A stretch of DNA of 64,000 nt from Chryseobacterium paridis. Its GTDB lineage: Bacteria > Bacteroidota > Bacteroidia > Flavobacteriales > Weeksellaceae. Below the pieces are notes generated by a model. That model saw only the letters and a list, made by a program, of their open reading frames with translations. It did no database searches and was not told where the DNA came from. Location: NCBI RefSeq assembly GCF_016595215.1, contig NZ_JAENHK010000008.1:1-64000 (forward strand), given 5' to 3'. Positions 40,013-47,858 of this stretch are shown piece by piece. Within the stretch, counting starts at the first letter, position 1, and each line of letters starts with the position of its first letter. Made by a program: the position numbers and the translations under genes.

Positions 40013-40741
40013 TTATTTATTCAGCACTTCTGCCCCAAAAACATCTGCAAAGTGTTTAGTAATCTTAGTTTTTATATCTTCCATTTCTTGTGCAGAAAGT
40101 TCTCTTTCCAATTCTCTTTTCAAAGAAGTCACCTGTTTATCTTTAATACCACAAGGAATAATATATTCAAAATAACGCATGTCCGTATTCACGTTCAGGG
40201 CAAAACCATGTAATGTCACCCAACGGGAAGCTTTCACACCCATTGCACAGATCTTTCTGGCATAAGGTTTCCCGGGATCGAGCCAAACACCCGTTTCTCC
40301 CTGAGAACGCTCTCCTTTAAGTCCATATTCGGCAATGGTTCTTATGATTACTTCTTCAAGGTTTCTCATATATAGATGAATATCTGTAAAGAAGTTTTCA
40401 AGATCTAAAATAGGATAACCAACGACCTGACCATATCCATGATAGGTAATATCTCCGCCGCGATTTACTTTTACGAAAGTGGCATCGATCTCTTTGAGTT
40501 TATCAATTCCTGCCAACATATTTTCTTCGTGCCCGCTTTTCCCCAAAGTGTAGACATGAGGATGTTCTACTAAAAGTAAATGGTTAGGAGTAGTAATATG
40601 CTGTTCAGTAGGTAAATCACGATTTTTAATTTTAGTATCGATAATATCTTTCATCAGTTTTTCCTGATAATCCCATGAGGATTGATAATCTTTAATACCT
40701 AAATCTTCGAATTCTACTACTTTATTTTGATTTGTATTCAT
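40013..40741 (-). CDS. lipB: lipoyl(octanoyl) transferase
   Basis: The 242-residue enzyme moves octanoyl groups from acyl carrier protein to lipoyl domains, the first step of lipoate synthesis. Motifs: HLLLVEHPHVYTLGKSGHE, VNRGGDITYHGYGQVVGYPI, ICAMGVKASRWVTLHGFALN (Lys170) and FEYIIPCGIKDKQVTSL (catalytic Cys197). Length and motif order match bacterial LipB. A -7 element TAAATTTG (40813-40806) lies 65 nt upstream on the minus strand. A lipoprotein gene follows 10 nt downstream. Confidence 0.95.
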   Translation of the reverse strand: MNTNQNKVVEFEDLGIKDYQSSWDYQEKLMKDIIDTKIKNRDLPTEQHITTPNHLLLVEHPHVYTLGKSGHEENMLAGIDKLKEIDATFVKVNRGGDITYHGYGQVVGYPILDLENFFTDIHLYMRNLEEVIIRTIAEYGLKGERSQGETGVWLDPGKPYARKICAMGVKASRWVTLHGFALNVNTDMRYFEYIIPCGIKDKQVTSLKRELERELSAQEMEDIKTKITKHFADVFGAEVLNK

Positions 40742-40805
40742 GTGTGAGGTCGATTTCTTTTAATGGACAAATGAAGCTATAGTTTCATGCCATTTTTTTG
40801 ACATA

Positions 40806-40813
40806 CAAATTTA
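40806..40813 (-). promoter_or_regulatory. -7 promoter element of lipB
   Basis: On the minus strand TAAATTTG matches TAnnTTTG, 65 nt before the lipB ATG and just after the trpA stop, so lipB can be expressed apart from the trp operon. Confidence 0.45.
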
Positions 40814-40820
40814 GTGATTT

Positions 40821-41555
40821 TTAATTCTTTATTGAATTAATAAAATCTATGGCATTGATCTTCCAATCTTTATTTTGCAACAAAATATTGACGAATGCAG
40901 TTCCTATAATCCCACCATCTGCTTTTTCGGTTACATTTTCAAAATCCTCTTTTGATTTGATTCCAAAACCAATCATTACCGGATTTGTAAGAGGAAGAGA
41001 TGCTATTCTGGAAAGGTAGTCTTCATTTTTTAATACCGCATTTTTATTACCTGTTGTCGAAGACGAGCTTACAGCATACAAGAAGCCTGAGCTTAAAGAA
41101 TCAAGATATACAATCCTTTCATCCGAGGTTTCAGGAGTGATTAGAAATGTAAAATTGAGATTATATTTCTTTAAAATTTGCTGATAATTCTTTTCAAATT
41201 CAATAGGAGGGAGGTCAGGAATAATTAAACCTGAAACACCACTCTCAGAACATTCCTTACAGAATTTCTCAAAACCAAAACTTAAAACCGGATTAATATA
41301 TCCCATTAAAATAACAGGAATTTTAATTTCATGTTTGATAGATTTCAATTGTGATAAAAGCTTTTCGATAGTCATTCCATTTTTTAATGCTATTTCATGA
41401 GCTTGTTGAATAACAGGACCATCTGCAACAGGGTCGGAATAAGGCATCCCAATCTCCATCATATCTGCTCCGGAATCCTGAATTAGTTTTATAATATCAG
41501 CCGTGTCTTCCAACTGTGGAATCCCTGCTGTAAAGTATATATTAAGTTTTTTCAT
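40821..41555 (-). CDS. trpA: tryptophan synthase alpha subunit
   Basis: The 244-residue TIM-barrel subunit cleaves indole-3-glycerol phosphate to indole. LNIYFTAGIPQLEDT starts the barrel. DMMEIGMPYSDPVADGPVIQ contains the catalytic Glu34 and Asp45. ILMGYINPVLSFGFEKF, SGLIIPDLPPIEF and YAVSSSSTTGNKN (phosphate and loop region) follow, and GGIIGTAFVNIL ends it. It is the last trp gene and is separated from trpB by a 231-nt spacer that contains repeats. Confidence 0.95.
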   Translation of the reverse strand: MKKLNIYFTAGIPQLEDTADIIKLIQDSGADMMEIGMPYSDPVADGPVIQQAHEIALKNGMTIEKLLSQLKSIKHEIKIPVILMGYINPVLSFGFEKFCKECSESGVSGLIIPDLPPIEFEKNYQQILKKYNLNFTFLITPETSDERIVYLDSLSSGFLYAVSSSSTTGNKNAVLKNEDYLSRIASLPLTNPVMIGFGIKSKEDFENVTEKADGGIIGTAFVNILLQNKDWKINAIDFINSIKN

Positions 41556-41786
41556 AGGGTTTAAATTGTATTCATGTATTTATGTAAAATGTATTCATGT
41601 ATTTTTCTTTGGCATTGTTGTCATTTCGAATGAAACAAAGGGTAGTGAGAAATCTTTTAAAAGAATTGTATTCATGTATTTATGTAAAATGTATTTATGA
41701 TATCTCATTAAGGACAAATGGTTTTCTTTGATAACTTTCAAAATCATTTTACATGAATACTTTTTACATTGTACAGATTAAAAATT
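41556..41786 (-). repeat. repeat-bearing spacer between trpB and trpA
   Basis: Contains several units like GTATTCATGTATTTATGTAA and ATGAATACTTTTTACATTGT, plus one copy of the palindromic family, GTCATTTCGAATGAAACAAA...AGTGAGAAATC (41620-41655). No gene or terminator is evident. Confidence 0.6.
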
Positions 41787-42965
41787 TCACAAATTTTTCA
41801 AATACGTTTCCATATCCTTATCACCACGTCCACTCAGGCAGATGACAACAATATCATTTTCATTAAATTTCTTTTTATCTAAAACGGCCAGAGCATGAGA
41901 ACTTTCCAATGCCGGAATAATACCTTCCAGTTTAGTGAGTTCAAAAGCACATTTTAAAGCTTCATCATCATTAATACTAAAAAACTCAGCACGTTTTTCT
42001 TTAAATAAATGAGCATGAAAAGGTCCGATTCCCGGATAATCTAAGCCAGCAGAAATAGAATGGGGTTCTATAACCTGTCCATCATTCGTTTGCATAACAA
42101 GACTTTTACTTCCATGTAAAACACCTAATGTTCCAAGGAAAGTAGTGGCAGCCGATTTTCCTGATTCCACGCCAAGACCTCCTGCTTCTGCAGCAATGAT
42201 CTTTACATTTTCTTCCTGTACAAAGTGATAAAAAGTGCCTGCAGCATTGCTTCCACCACCTACACAGGCAATCACATAATCCGGATTTTCTGTTCCGGTT
42301 TGCTCGTAAAGCTGCTCTCTTATTTCTTTGGATATAATACTCTGAAATCTGGCCACTAAATCTGGAAAAGGATGAGGTCCTACCACGCTTCCTATCACAT
42401 AATGAGTAGTTACCGGATTATTGATCCAATCTCTTAAAGCTTCATTTACAGCATCTTTTAGTGTTTTTGATCCTGAAGTAGCCGGAACGACTTCAGCACC
42501 AAGCATTTTCATTCTTGCTACATTGGGAGCCTGTCTTTGGATGTCCACTTCGCCCATGTAAACAATACATTCCAAACCGAGTAAAGCGCAGGCTGTAGCT
42601 GTTGCAACACCATGCTGTCCAGCTCCGGTTTCAGCAATAATTCTGGTTTTTCCCAGACGTTTTGCTAATAAAACCTGACCAAGTGCATTATTGATTTTAT
42701 GAGCTCCGGTGTGATTAAGATCCTCTCTTTTTAAATAAATATTTGTACGGTATTTTTTACTTAGATTTTTTGCAAAATAAAGTGGAGTAGCCCGTCCTAC
42801 ATAGTTTTTAAGCAAATCCTGATATTCTCTTTGAAATTCGTCAGATTCTATGATTTCAAGATAATTCTTTTGGAGTTCTTCTACATTGGGATACAGCATT
42901 TCAGGGATAAATGCACCCCCAAATTCACCATAGTATCCATTTTTATCTGGGTTTTTATAATTCAT
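41787..42965 (-). CDS. trpB: tryptophan synthase beta subunit
   Basis: The 392-residue PLP enzyme joins indole and serine to make tryptophan. [20 protein letters not shown] is the usual start. [17 protein letters not shown] carries the PLP lysine (Lys90). [44 protein letters not shown] (phosphate loop) and ALESSHALA are all present. This is the standard TrpB1 form that works with TrpA. It begins 10 nt after the GNAT gene stop. Confidence 0.97.
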   Translation of the reverse strand: MNYKNPDKNGYYGEFGGAFIPEMLYPNVEELQKNYLEIIESDEFQREYQDLLKNYVGRATPLYFAKNLSKKYRTNIYLKREDLNHTGAHKINNALGQVLLAKRLGKTRIIAETGAGQHGVATATACALLGLECIVYMGEVDIQRQAPNVARMKMLGAEVVPATSGSKTLKDAVNEALRDWINNPVTTHYVIGSVVGPHPFPDLVARFQSIISKEIREQLYEQTGTENPDYVIACVGGGSNAAGTFYHFVQEENVKIIAAEAGGLGVESGKSAATTFLGTLGVLHGSKSLVMQTNDGQVIEPHSISAGLDYPGIGPFHAHLFKEKRAEFFSINDDEALKCAFELTKLEGIIPALESSHALAVLDKKKFNENDIVVICLSGRGDKDMETYLKNL

Positions 42966-42975
42966 TTCTTCGTTG

Positions 42976-43515
42976 TTATTGTATTAAATAGGCTGGTTGT
43001 TGTAAATCGAGCTGCTGGAATAGATTGTTGTTTTCTTCAGATAGGTGGATGATCAGGATGTCATCATCTTCAGAAGGAACCCAATCACCGCCATCTTTTT
43101 CCTGAATATATTTGGCTTTATCATATAATATAGGAACATTACATTTTTCATAAAATGGACGAACATCTGATAAGCAGAAGCCTATTGTTTGCAGGTCTCT
43201 TGTTACAATCGTATTCATAGAATGCTGCAATAATTGACTGCCATTTCCTTTTCCCTTTTGTACAGAAGCAAAACCACCCAGTTCAGCAAAAGAATATACA
43301 TGGTCTGATATCTTTAAGTTGAAATCAAAATTAAGACGCAATACAGATGCAATTTTTTCATCAAGATCCAATAATAGATGGAATTCAGAATCTTTGAATA
43401 AGATTTTGAAATCATTTACTTCCATCCCCATCCATTCTTCATTTTCCCAAAGTGCTATAATTGTTTCAATTTCTTGCGCTGTGAGTTCTTCAGGTTTTTT
43501 GATGCTATAAATCAT
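42976..43515 (-). CDS. GNAT-family N-acetyltransferase in the trp operon
   Basis: The 179-residue protein has a GNAT fold: [14 protein letters not shown], then [44 protein letters not shown] (acetyl-CoA loop, Q-K-G-K-G-N-G) and [20 protein letters not shown]. The C-terminal part is acidic and may be extra. Its start overlaps the upstream unknown gene by 11 nt and trpB follows by 10 nt, so it is translated with the trp genes. The substrate is unknown and a link to tryptophan is not shown. Confidence 0.82.
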   Translation of the reverse strand: MIYSIKKPEELTAQEIETIIALWENEEWMGMEVNDFKILFKDSEFHLLLDLDEKIASVLRLNFDFNLKISDHVYSFAELGGFASVQKGKGNGSQLLQHSMNTIVTRDLQTIGFCLSDVRPFYEKCNVPILYDKAKYIQEKDGGDWVPSEDDDILIIHLSEENNNLFQQLDLQQPAYLIQ

Positions 43516-44020
43516 GATTTAAATTATTGATAAAAGACAAACTTTGATCAAATTGCTGTCGGGTTATTTGTTTATTCTGATACAGGAATTTTATTTTACT
43601 GGCAATGCTGATCCAGGTTTCAATATCAAGTTTTGAATGATACATTTTGAAGATCAGCTCCAGGTTATCCAATAAATAATAAGAATCCAGCTTTTCATAC
43701 GATAAAAAGATTTTAAAATATATTTTCCCTAAATCATAATTGACGTTGGCCCTTACCGTATTCTCCATCAACTTATCTGCAATGATCACCAAGTGATAGC
43801 CATCCCATAAATGAATGGTTGTAAAAAAATACTGGATATCGTCCTCATTAAAATCTTTAATGATATCTATAAATTTGGATAATAATCCTCCCATTTCCCA
43901 AAAATCTGTCGTACTATCATTTTCGGAGATAAATTTATATAACCTTTTAACTCTTGCATTGTCAAACCTCGGCGGAAATAATGTCTTATAAAATTGTTTT
44001 CTTAGTGTTTTTATATCCAT
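43505..44020 (-). CDS. protein of unknown function in the trp operon
   Basis: I do not recognise this 171-residue protein. It looks mostly helical and cytoplasmic, with aromatic-rich stretches such as DIQYFFTTIHLWDGYHLVII and a repeated helix-loop pattern (SYEKLDSYYLLDNLELIFKM). There is no signal peptide or membrane segment. Its start overlaps the trpF stop by 10 nt and its stop overlaps the next gene start by 11 nt, so it is tightly coupled within the operon. It could be a small regulator or an accessory of the GNAT protein. Confidence 0.75.
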   Translation of the reverse strand: MDIKTLRKQFYKTLFPPRFDNARVKRLYKFISENDSTTDFWEMGGLLSKFIDIIKDFNEDDIQYFFTTIHLWDGYHLVIIADKLMENTVRANVNYDLGKIYFKIFLSYEKLDSYYLLDNLELIFKMYHSKLDIETWISIASKIKFLYQNKQITRQQFDQSLSFINNLNHDL

Positions 44021-44670
44021 AGGTTTGGGCTTAAGAGATTAGACTTAAATAATTTCACTTTTTCCAAATCTTTAACTCCAGCTTCGATTTCAAATTTTGA
44101 ATTAATATCCAGAGCAAAAGGTTTTTGTTGTAATGCTTTTATGTCTTCAATACTTTCTTGAGAAATGCCTCCACTCAGAAAGTAAGGAATTTCTAGTTTC
44201 AAACCATTAAGCAGCGACCAATCAAACTGCTTTCCGGTTCCTCCAAAGGATTTACTGTCCGTGTCAAAAAGAATGAAGTCAACATAAGATTGAAACAATT
44301 GAATTTCAGTCTTCAGCTCTTTTGTTGTGTCTCCAATTCGAAATACTTTTATAATTTTAGTTTTCGGATGTAATCCTTTTCTGATATCTGAAATATAGTG
44401 GATATCCTCATCGCCATGCAGCTGAATAAAATTAAGGTCAGCCTTTTCAGCTATCTTTAAAATACTGTCTGGAGCTTCATTGACAAAGACACCTGTTTTT
44501 CCCTGATGATCAATTGTTGAGATCTTTTCTATGCTTAAATGATTAAGCACATATCGAAGAGATTTTTCGTAGAAAATAAATCCTAAAAAGTCTGTATTCA
44601 TAGAAATTAATTCTTGAATCTGATCCAGTTGGGTTAAACCACAAACCTTTAATTTTAATCGTTGGTTCAT
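44011..44670 (-). CDS. trpF: phosphoribosylanthranilate isomerase
   Basis: The 219-residue (beta/alpha)8 enzyme catalyses the third step of tryptophan synthesis. KLKVCGLTQLDQIQEL contains the catalytic Cys. DFLGFIFYEKSLRYV, NFIQLHGDEDIHYI, FILFDTDSKSFGGTGKQFDW (catalytic Asp and phosphate loop) and PYFLSGGIS are typical. The short end GVKDLEKVKLF fits. It overlaps trpC by 4 nt. Confidence 0.95.
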   Translation of the reverse strand: MNQRLKLKVCGLTQLDQIQELISMNTDFLGFIFYEKSLRYVLNHLSIEKISTIDHQGKTGVFVNEAPDSILKIAEKADLNFIQLHGDEDIHYISDIRKGLHPKTKIIKVFRIGDTTKELKTEIQLFQSYVDFILFDTDSKSFGGTGKQFDWSLLNGLKLEIPYFLSGGISQESIEDIKALQQKPFALDINSKFEIEAGVKDLEKVKLFKSNLLSPNLWI

Positions 44671-45452
44671 GCCTTTGAGTTTATATGTTCAATGAATTCT
44701 TCAAAAGCTTTTGCAGGGTTTTTATTTTTCATAAAATATTCACCCATTAAAAATCCGTCAAATCCTTTTTCTTTAAGATAAATGAAATCTTCGATGCTAT
44801 AAATACCACTTTCAGCTATAGAAAGAGTCTCTTTTGGAAGCTGATTTTTTAAAGTAACAGAGTGTTGAAGATCAACCTTAAAATCTTTTAGATTTCTATT
44901 ATTAATTCCTACCAAATCAATTGTAGAATGATAATGCTTAAGCTCTTCTTCTGTATGAATTTCCAATAAAACTTCCAAGCCAAGTTCATGAGATAGGTCA
45001 GTAAATTCCAAAACCTGAGTGGGAGAAAGACAGGCTGCAATCAGGAGAATAACATCAGCACCCATATTTTTTGCTTCATAGAACTGATATTCATCGATCA
45101 TAAAATCTTTTCTAAGAATGGGAGTGGTAATTTGATCCCGAACATTTAGAATATCTTCACGACTTCCTCCAAAAAAATCAGCATCTGTAAGAATAGAAAT
45201 CCCACTTGCTCCAAAATTTTCGTAAGCAGAAACAACTTCTAAAGGAGAAACATTATCATTGATAATACCTTTTGAAGGGGATTGTCTTTTAAATTCGGCT
45301 ATAATTCCACTTTTCTCTTGAATGGAAGTCTTTAAAGATTGGGTCTCTCTGTCAAAAAAGGCAGAATTTTTCAATTGATCTACAGAAATATTCGCTTTTG
45401 AAAAATGAACTTCTTCTTTTTTTCTCGATATAATTTTATCTAATATGGTCAT
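44667..45452 (-). CDS. trpC: indole-3-glycerol phosphate synthase
   Basis: The 261-residue enzyme closes the indole ring. ILDKIISRKKEEV opens it. IAEFKRQSPSKGIIND has the catalytic Lys and phosphate-binding residues. GASGISILTDADFFGGS, ILRKDFMIDEYQF, GVDILLIAACL-type barrel strands, EVLLEIHTEEEL, VGINNRNLKDFKVDL and IAESGIYS follow. It is monofunctional. Its start lies about 700 nt downstream of trpD; the gap holds a GIY-YIG gene and repeats. It overlaps trpF by 4 nt. Confidence 0.95.
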   Translation of the reverse strand: MTILDKIISRKKEEVHFSKANISVDQLKNSAFFDRETQSLKTSIQEKSGIIAEFKRQSPSKGIINDNVSPLEVVSAYENFGASGISILTDADFFGGSREDILNVRDQITTPILRKDFMIDEYQFYEAKNMGADVILLIAACLSPTQVLEFTDLSHELGLEVLLEIHTEEELKHYHSTIDLVGINNRNLKDFKVDLQHSVTLKNQLPKETLSIAESGIYSIEDFIYLKEKGFDGFLMGEYFMKNKNPAKAFEEFIEHINSKA

Positions 45453-45498
45453 TTATTGTGTGTTTTTTATTTCTAATTTTAACTTAAAGTTTCTCTTT

Positions 45499-45647
45499 GT
45501 CATTTCGAACGCAGTGAGAAATCTCTATTTATATACTTGATATATTTTTTTATTTAGATTCTTCATTCCACTTCGTTTCATTCTGAATGACTAAAAGCTG
45601 TATAAGTGCTGTCATTTCGAATGTAATGTAATGAAGTGAGAAATCTT
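45499..45647. repeat. palindromic repeats downstream of the GIY-YIG gene
   Basis: Element A (45499-45591) has GTCATTTCGAACGCAGTGAG on the left and an inverted version ending in CATTCTGAATGAC on the right. A further left-type half, GTCATTTCGAATG...AGTGAGAAATC, spans 45611-45647 and runs into the stop codon of the GIY-YIG gene. Confidence 0.75.
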
Positions 45648-45955
45648 TACTCAATGCTCTCATTTAAAAATTTCCATTCGGGATTTAAACTATTTATTAA
45701 ATTTTCTTTTTTCATTCTTGAGTAACCTTTAATCTGTTTTTCCCTTGCTATTGCTTCTTCTATCTCTTGAAAATGTTCATAATAAATGAGATTAAAACAT
45801 TTATATTTAGTTGTAAAATGAGTATTTCCAGCCTCTGGATTTTTATGCCAATATAATCTGGACTTTAAATCATTAGTAACTCCTGTATATACGACAGTTT
45901 TATTTACATTGGTTAAAATGTAAACATAGTAATTGTGTGTTCCTAATGTTTTCAT
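45647..45955 (-). CDS. single-domain GIY-YIG nuclease
   Basis: The 102-residue protein is one GIY-YIG domain (YhbQ/UPF0213-like). YYVYILTN (Tyr10) is the GIY strand and VYTGVTNDLKSRLYWHK (Tyr23, Gly25, Arg33) the YIG part with the catalytic Arg. EEAIAREKQIKGYSRMKK carries the metal-binding Glu72. It sits between trpD and trpC, where the operon has about 720 nt of extra DNA, and is flanked by copies of one palindromic repeat. That suggests insertion as a unit and a link between the nuclease and the repeats. Small GIY-YIG genes are common in Bacteroidota; the biological role is unknown. Confidence 0.85.
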   Translation of the reverse strand: MKTLGTHNYYVYILTNVNKTVVYTGVTNDLKSRLYWHKNPEAGNTHFTTKYKCFNLIYYEHFQEIEEAIAREKQIKGYSRMKKENLINSLNPEWKFLNESIE

Positions 45956-46048
45956 TTAATTGACCCCTAGATTGATATTTTAAAACTTTTCATTTCCCTC
46001 TAAATTATATTCGAAGACTCTAATCCATGCATCGAATTACGGCTGTTT

Positions 46049-46154
46049 GTCATTTCGAACGAAGTGAGAAATCTCTCTTTGTTACTCACATACTTAGATA
46101 TATTGTTTTTCTGGTTTTAGATTCTTCATTCCGCTTTGCTTCATTCTGAATGAC
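46049..46154. repeat. palindromic repeat upstream of the GIY-YIG gene
   Basis: Element B: GTCATTTCGAACGAAGTGAG (46049-46068) with its inverted partner ending in CATTCTGAATGAC at 46154, about 106 bp in all. The two halves can pair. It is the same design as element A (45499-45591). Confidence 0.75.
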
Positions 46155-46171
46155 AGAAAAACAAAGTATAG

Positions 46172-47200
46172 TTATTCCAACAATAATTCCAGACTCTTCA
46201 AAGCCTTCCCACTTTCTAAACTTTCCTGAGCTAATAGAAGACAATCATCATAAGAACCAAATTTTTCAGTATGATACAATGCAACTGAAGCATTAGCTAA
46301 AACTACCGCATTTTGGGATTCTGTTCCTTTACCCTCCAGAATATTTCTGAAAATTTTAGCCGTTTCCTTAATAGTTTTACCTGCCTGAATACTTTCCGGA
46401 CTTACTGTATCAAATCCCAAGTCTTCTGATGAATAAATGCTTTCACCCTTTTTGGTGATAATTTTACTGTCATGGGTAAGGCTTATCTCGTCATACCCAT
46501 CTAAACCATGAACAAGGATAAATTCTTGTGGCTCTTTTTGTAAAAGATATTGGTAAATTCTTGCAATTTCCAGGTTATATACCCCAATCACGGAAAACTT
46601 TGGCTTTGCAGGATTTACCAATGGCCCCAGTAAATTGAAAAAAGTTCTTAATCCTAATGACTTTCGAAGTGCTCCAACAGATTGAAGTGCCGGGTGGAAG
46701 TAGGGTGCATGTAAAAAGCAGATATTGGCTTTTTCCAGATCTTTGTTTAATTGATCGGAATCATTATTCATCTGGTAACCCAGTTCCTCCAGAACATTTG
46801 AAGAACCTGTAACCGCTGATGCCCCATAATTTCCATGTTTAGTTACTCTCTGTCCTGCACCGGCAATAACAAAACTTGCCAATGTTGAAATATTAATGGT
46901 ATTTTTTCCATCACCTCCGGTTCCTACAATATCTATTGCATCACTGGCATCTATACTTACCGGAACAGCCATTTGTAATAAAGCTTCTCTAAAGCCTTCC
47001 AGCTCTCTCAACGTAATATTACGCATCAGAAAAACACTAATGAAAGCAGTTACCTCCGTCGTGTTAAACTTATTTTGGGCAATCTCAATCATGATCGCCT
47101 TAGCTTCAGATTTGGATAAGGTATGATGATTAAATAAATATTGCAGAATTTCTTTCATTTGAGGTGTTTTTATAATTGATGAAGGTTCTAATGTTTTCAA
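46172..47200 (-). CDS. trpD: anthranilate phosphoribosyltransferase
   Basis: The 342-residue enzyme links anthranilate to PRPP. An N-terminal helical part (LLFNHHTLSKSEAKAIM-like) is followed by DIVGTGGDGKNTINISTLAS, the PRPP-binding GTGGD motif. KHGNYGASAVTGSSNVLEEL, LHAPYFHPAL, TFFNLLGPLVNPA and VHGLDGYDEIS are standard. The start overlaps the trpG stop by 4 nt; a start at the second Met (MKEILQYLF) is also possible. Downstream the operon is interrupted by the GIY-YIG region before trpC. Confidence 0.95.
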   Translation of the reverse strand: MKTLEPSSIIKTPQMKEILQYLFNHHTLSKSEAKAIMIEIAQNKFNTTEVTAFISVFLMRNITLRELEGFREALLQMAVPVSIDASDAIDIVGTGGDGKNTINISTLASFVIAGAGQRVTKHGNYGASAVTGSSNVLEELGYQMNNDSDQLNKDLEKANICFLHAPYFHPALQSVGALRKSLGLRTFFNLLGPLVNPAKPKFSVIGVYNLEIARIYQYLLQKEPQEFILVHGLDGYDEISLTHDSKIITKKGESIYSSEDLGFDTVSPESIQAGKTIKETAKIFRNILEGKGTESQNAVVLANASVALYHTEKFGSYDDCLLLAQESLESGKALKSLELLLE

Positions 47201-47796
47201 TGTAAAAGGAAGTTTTTAATGATTACTTCTCCATCAGGAGTTAAAATACTTTCAGGATGGAACTGTACGCCATGTACATCATAAGTTTTATGTTGTAATG
47301 CCATGATCATTCCGTCTTTATCTACAGCAATGACTTCCAGTTCTTCAGGGAAATGATCCGGATCTACAGCCCAGCTGTGGTATCTTCCCACTTCCAATCC
47401 TGAAGATAGATTTTGAAAAAGCTTCGTTTTATCTTTTACCAATTCAGTTGTAGTAGCTACTCCATGGAAAATTTCAGATAGGTTAATTAATTTTCCGCCA
47501 AAAGCCTCAGCTATGGCTTGCTGTCCAAGACAAACACCTAAAATGCTTTTTGTTGGTGCATATTCTTTAATCACATCTAATAAGATACCCGACTCTTCAG
47601 GGATTCCCGGACCCGGTGATAAAATGATTTTATCATATTTATTGATTTCTTCCAGGGTGATCTCATCGTTTCGGAAAACATCTACTTTTTGCCCCAGAAT
47701 CCTTTCAATGATCTGTACAAGATTATAAGTAAAGCTATCGTAATTATCAAAAACCAAAACTTTAGCTGTTGATTGTTCTTCTATATTTTTATTCAT
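47197..47796 (-). CDS. trpG: anthranilate synthase component II (glutamine amidotransferase)
   Basis: The 199-residue class I glutamine amidotransferase gives ammonia to TrpE. VLVFDNYDSFTYNLVQIIE starts it. ILSPGPGIPEESG and GVCLGQQAIAEAFGG (nucleophile Cys89) follow, then YHSWAV and GVQFHPESILTPDG with the His-Glu of the triad. PabA is the close alternative, but the trp operon position favours TrpG; it may serve both. It follows trpE by 62 nt and overlaps trpD by 4 nt. Confidence 0.95.
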   Translation of the reverse strand: MNKNIEEQSTAKVLVFDNYDSFTYNLVQIIERILGQKVDVFRNDEITLEEINKYDKIILSPGPGIPEESGILLDVIKEYAPTKSILGVCLGQQAIAEAFGGKLINLSEIFHGVATTTELVKDKTKLFQNLSSGLEVGRYHSWAVDPDHFPEELEVIAVDKDGMIMALQHKTYDVHGVQFHPESILTPDGEVIIKNFLLH

Positions 47797-47858
47797 CTGT
47801 TTATTTTTTTATGGGTATGCTGATTCCTTTTTCTGTTACTTTATAATAAGCGTAATAC

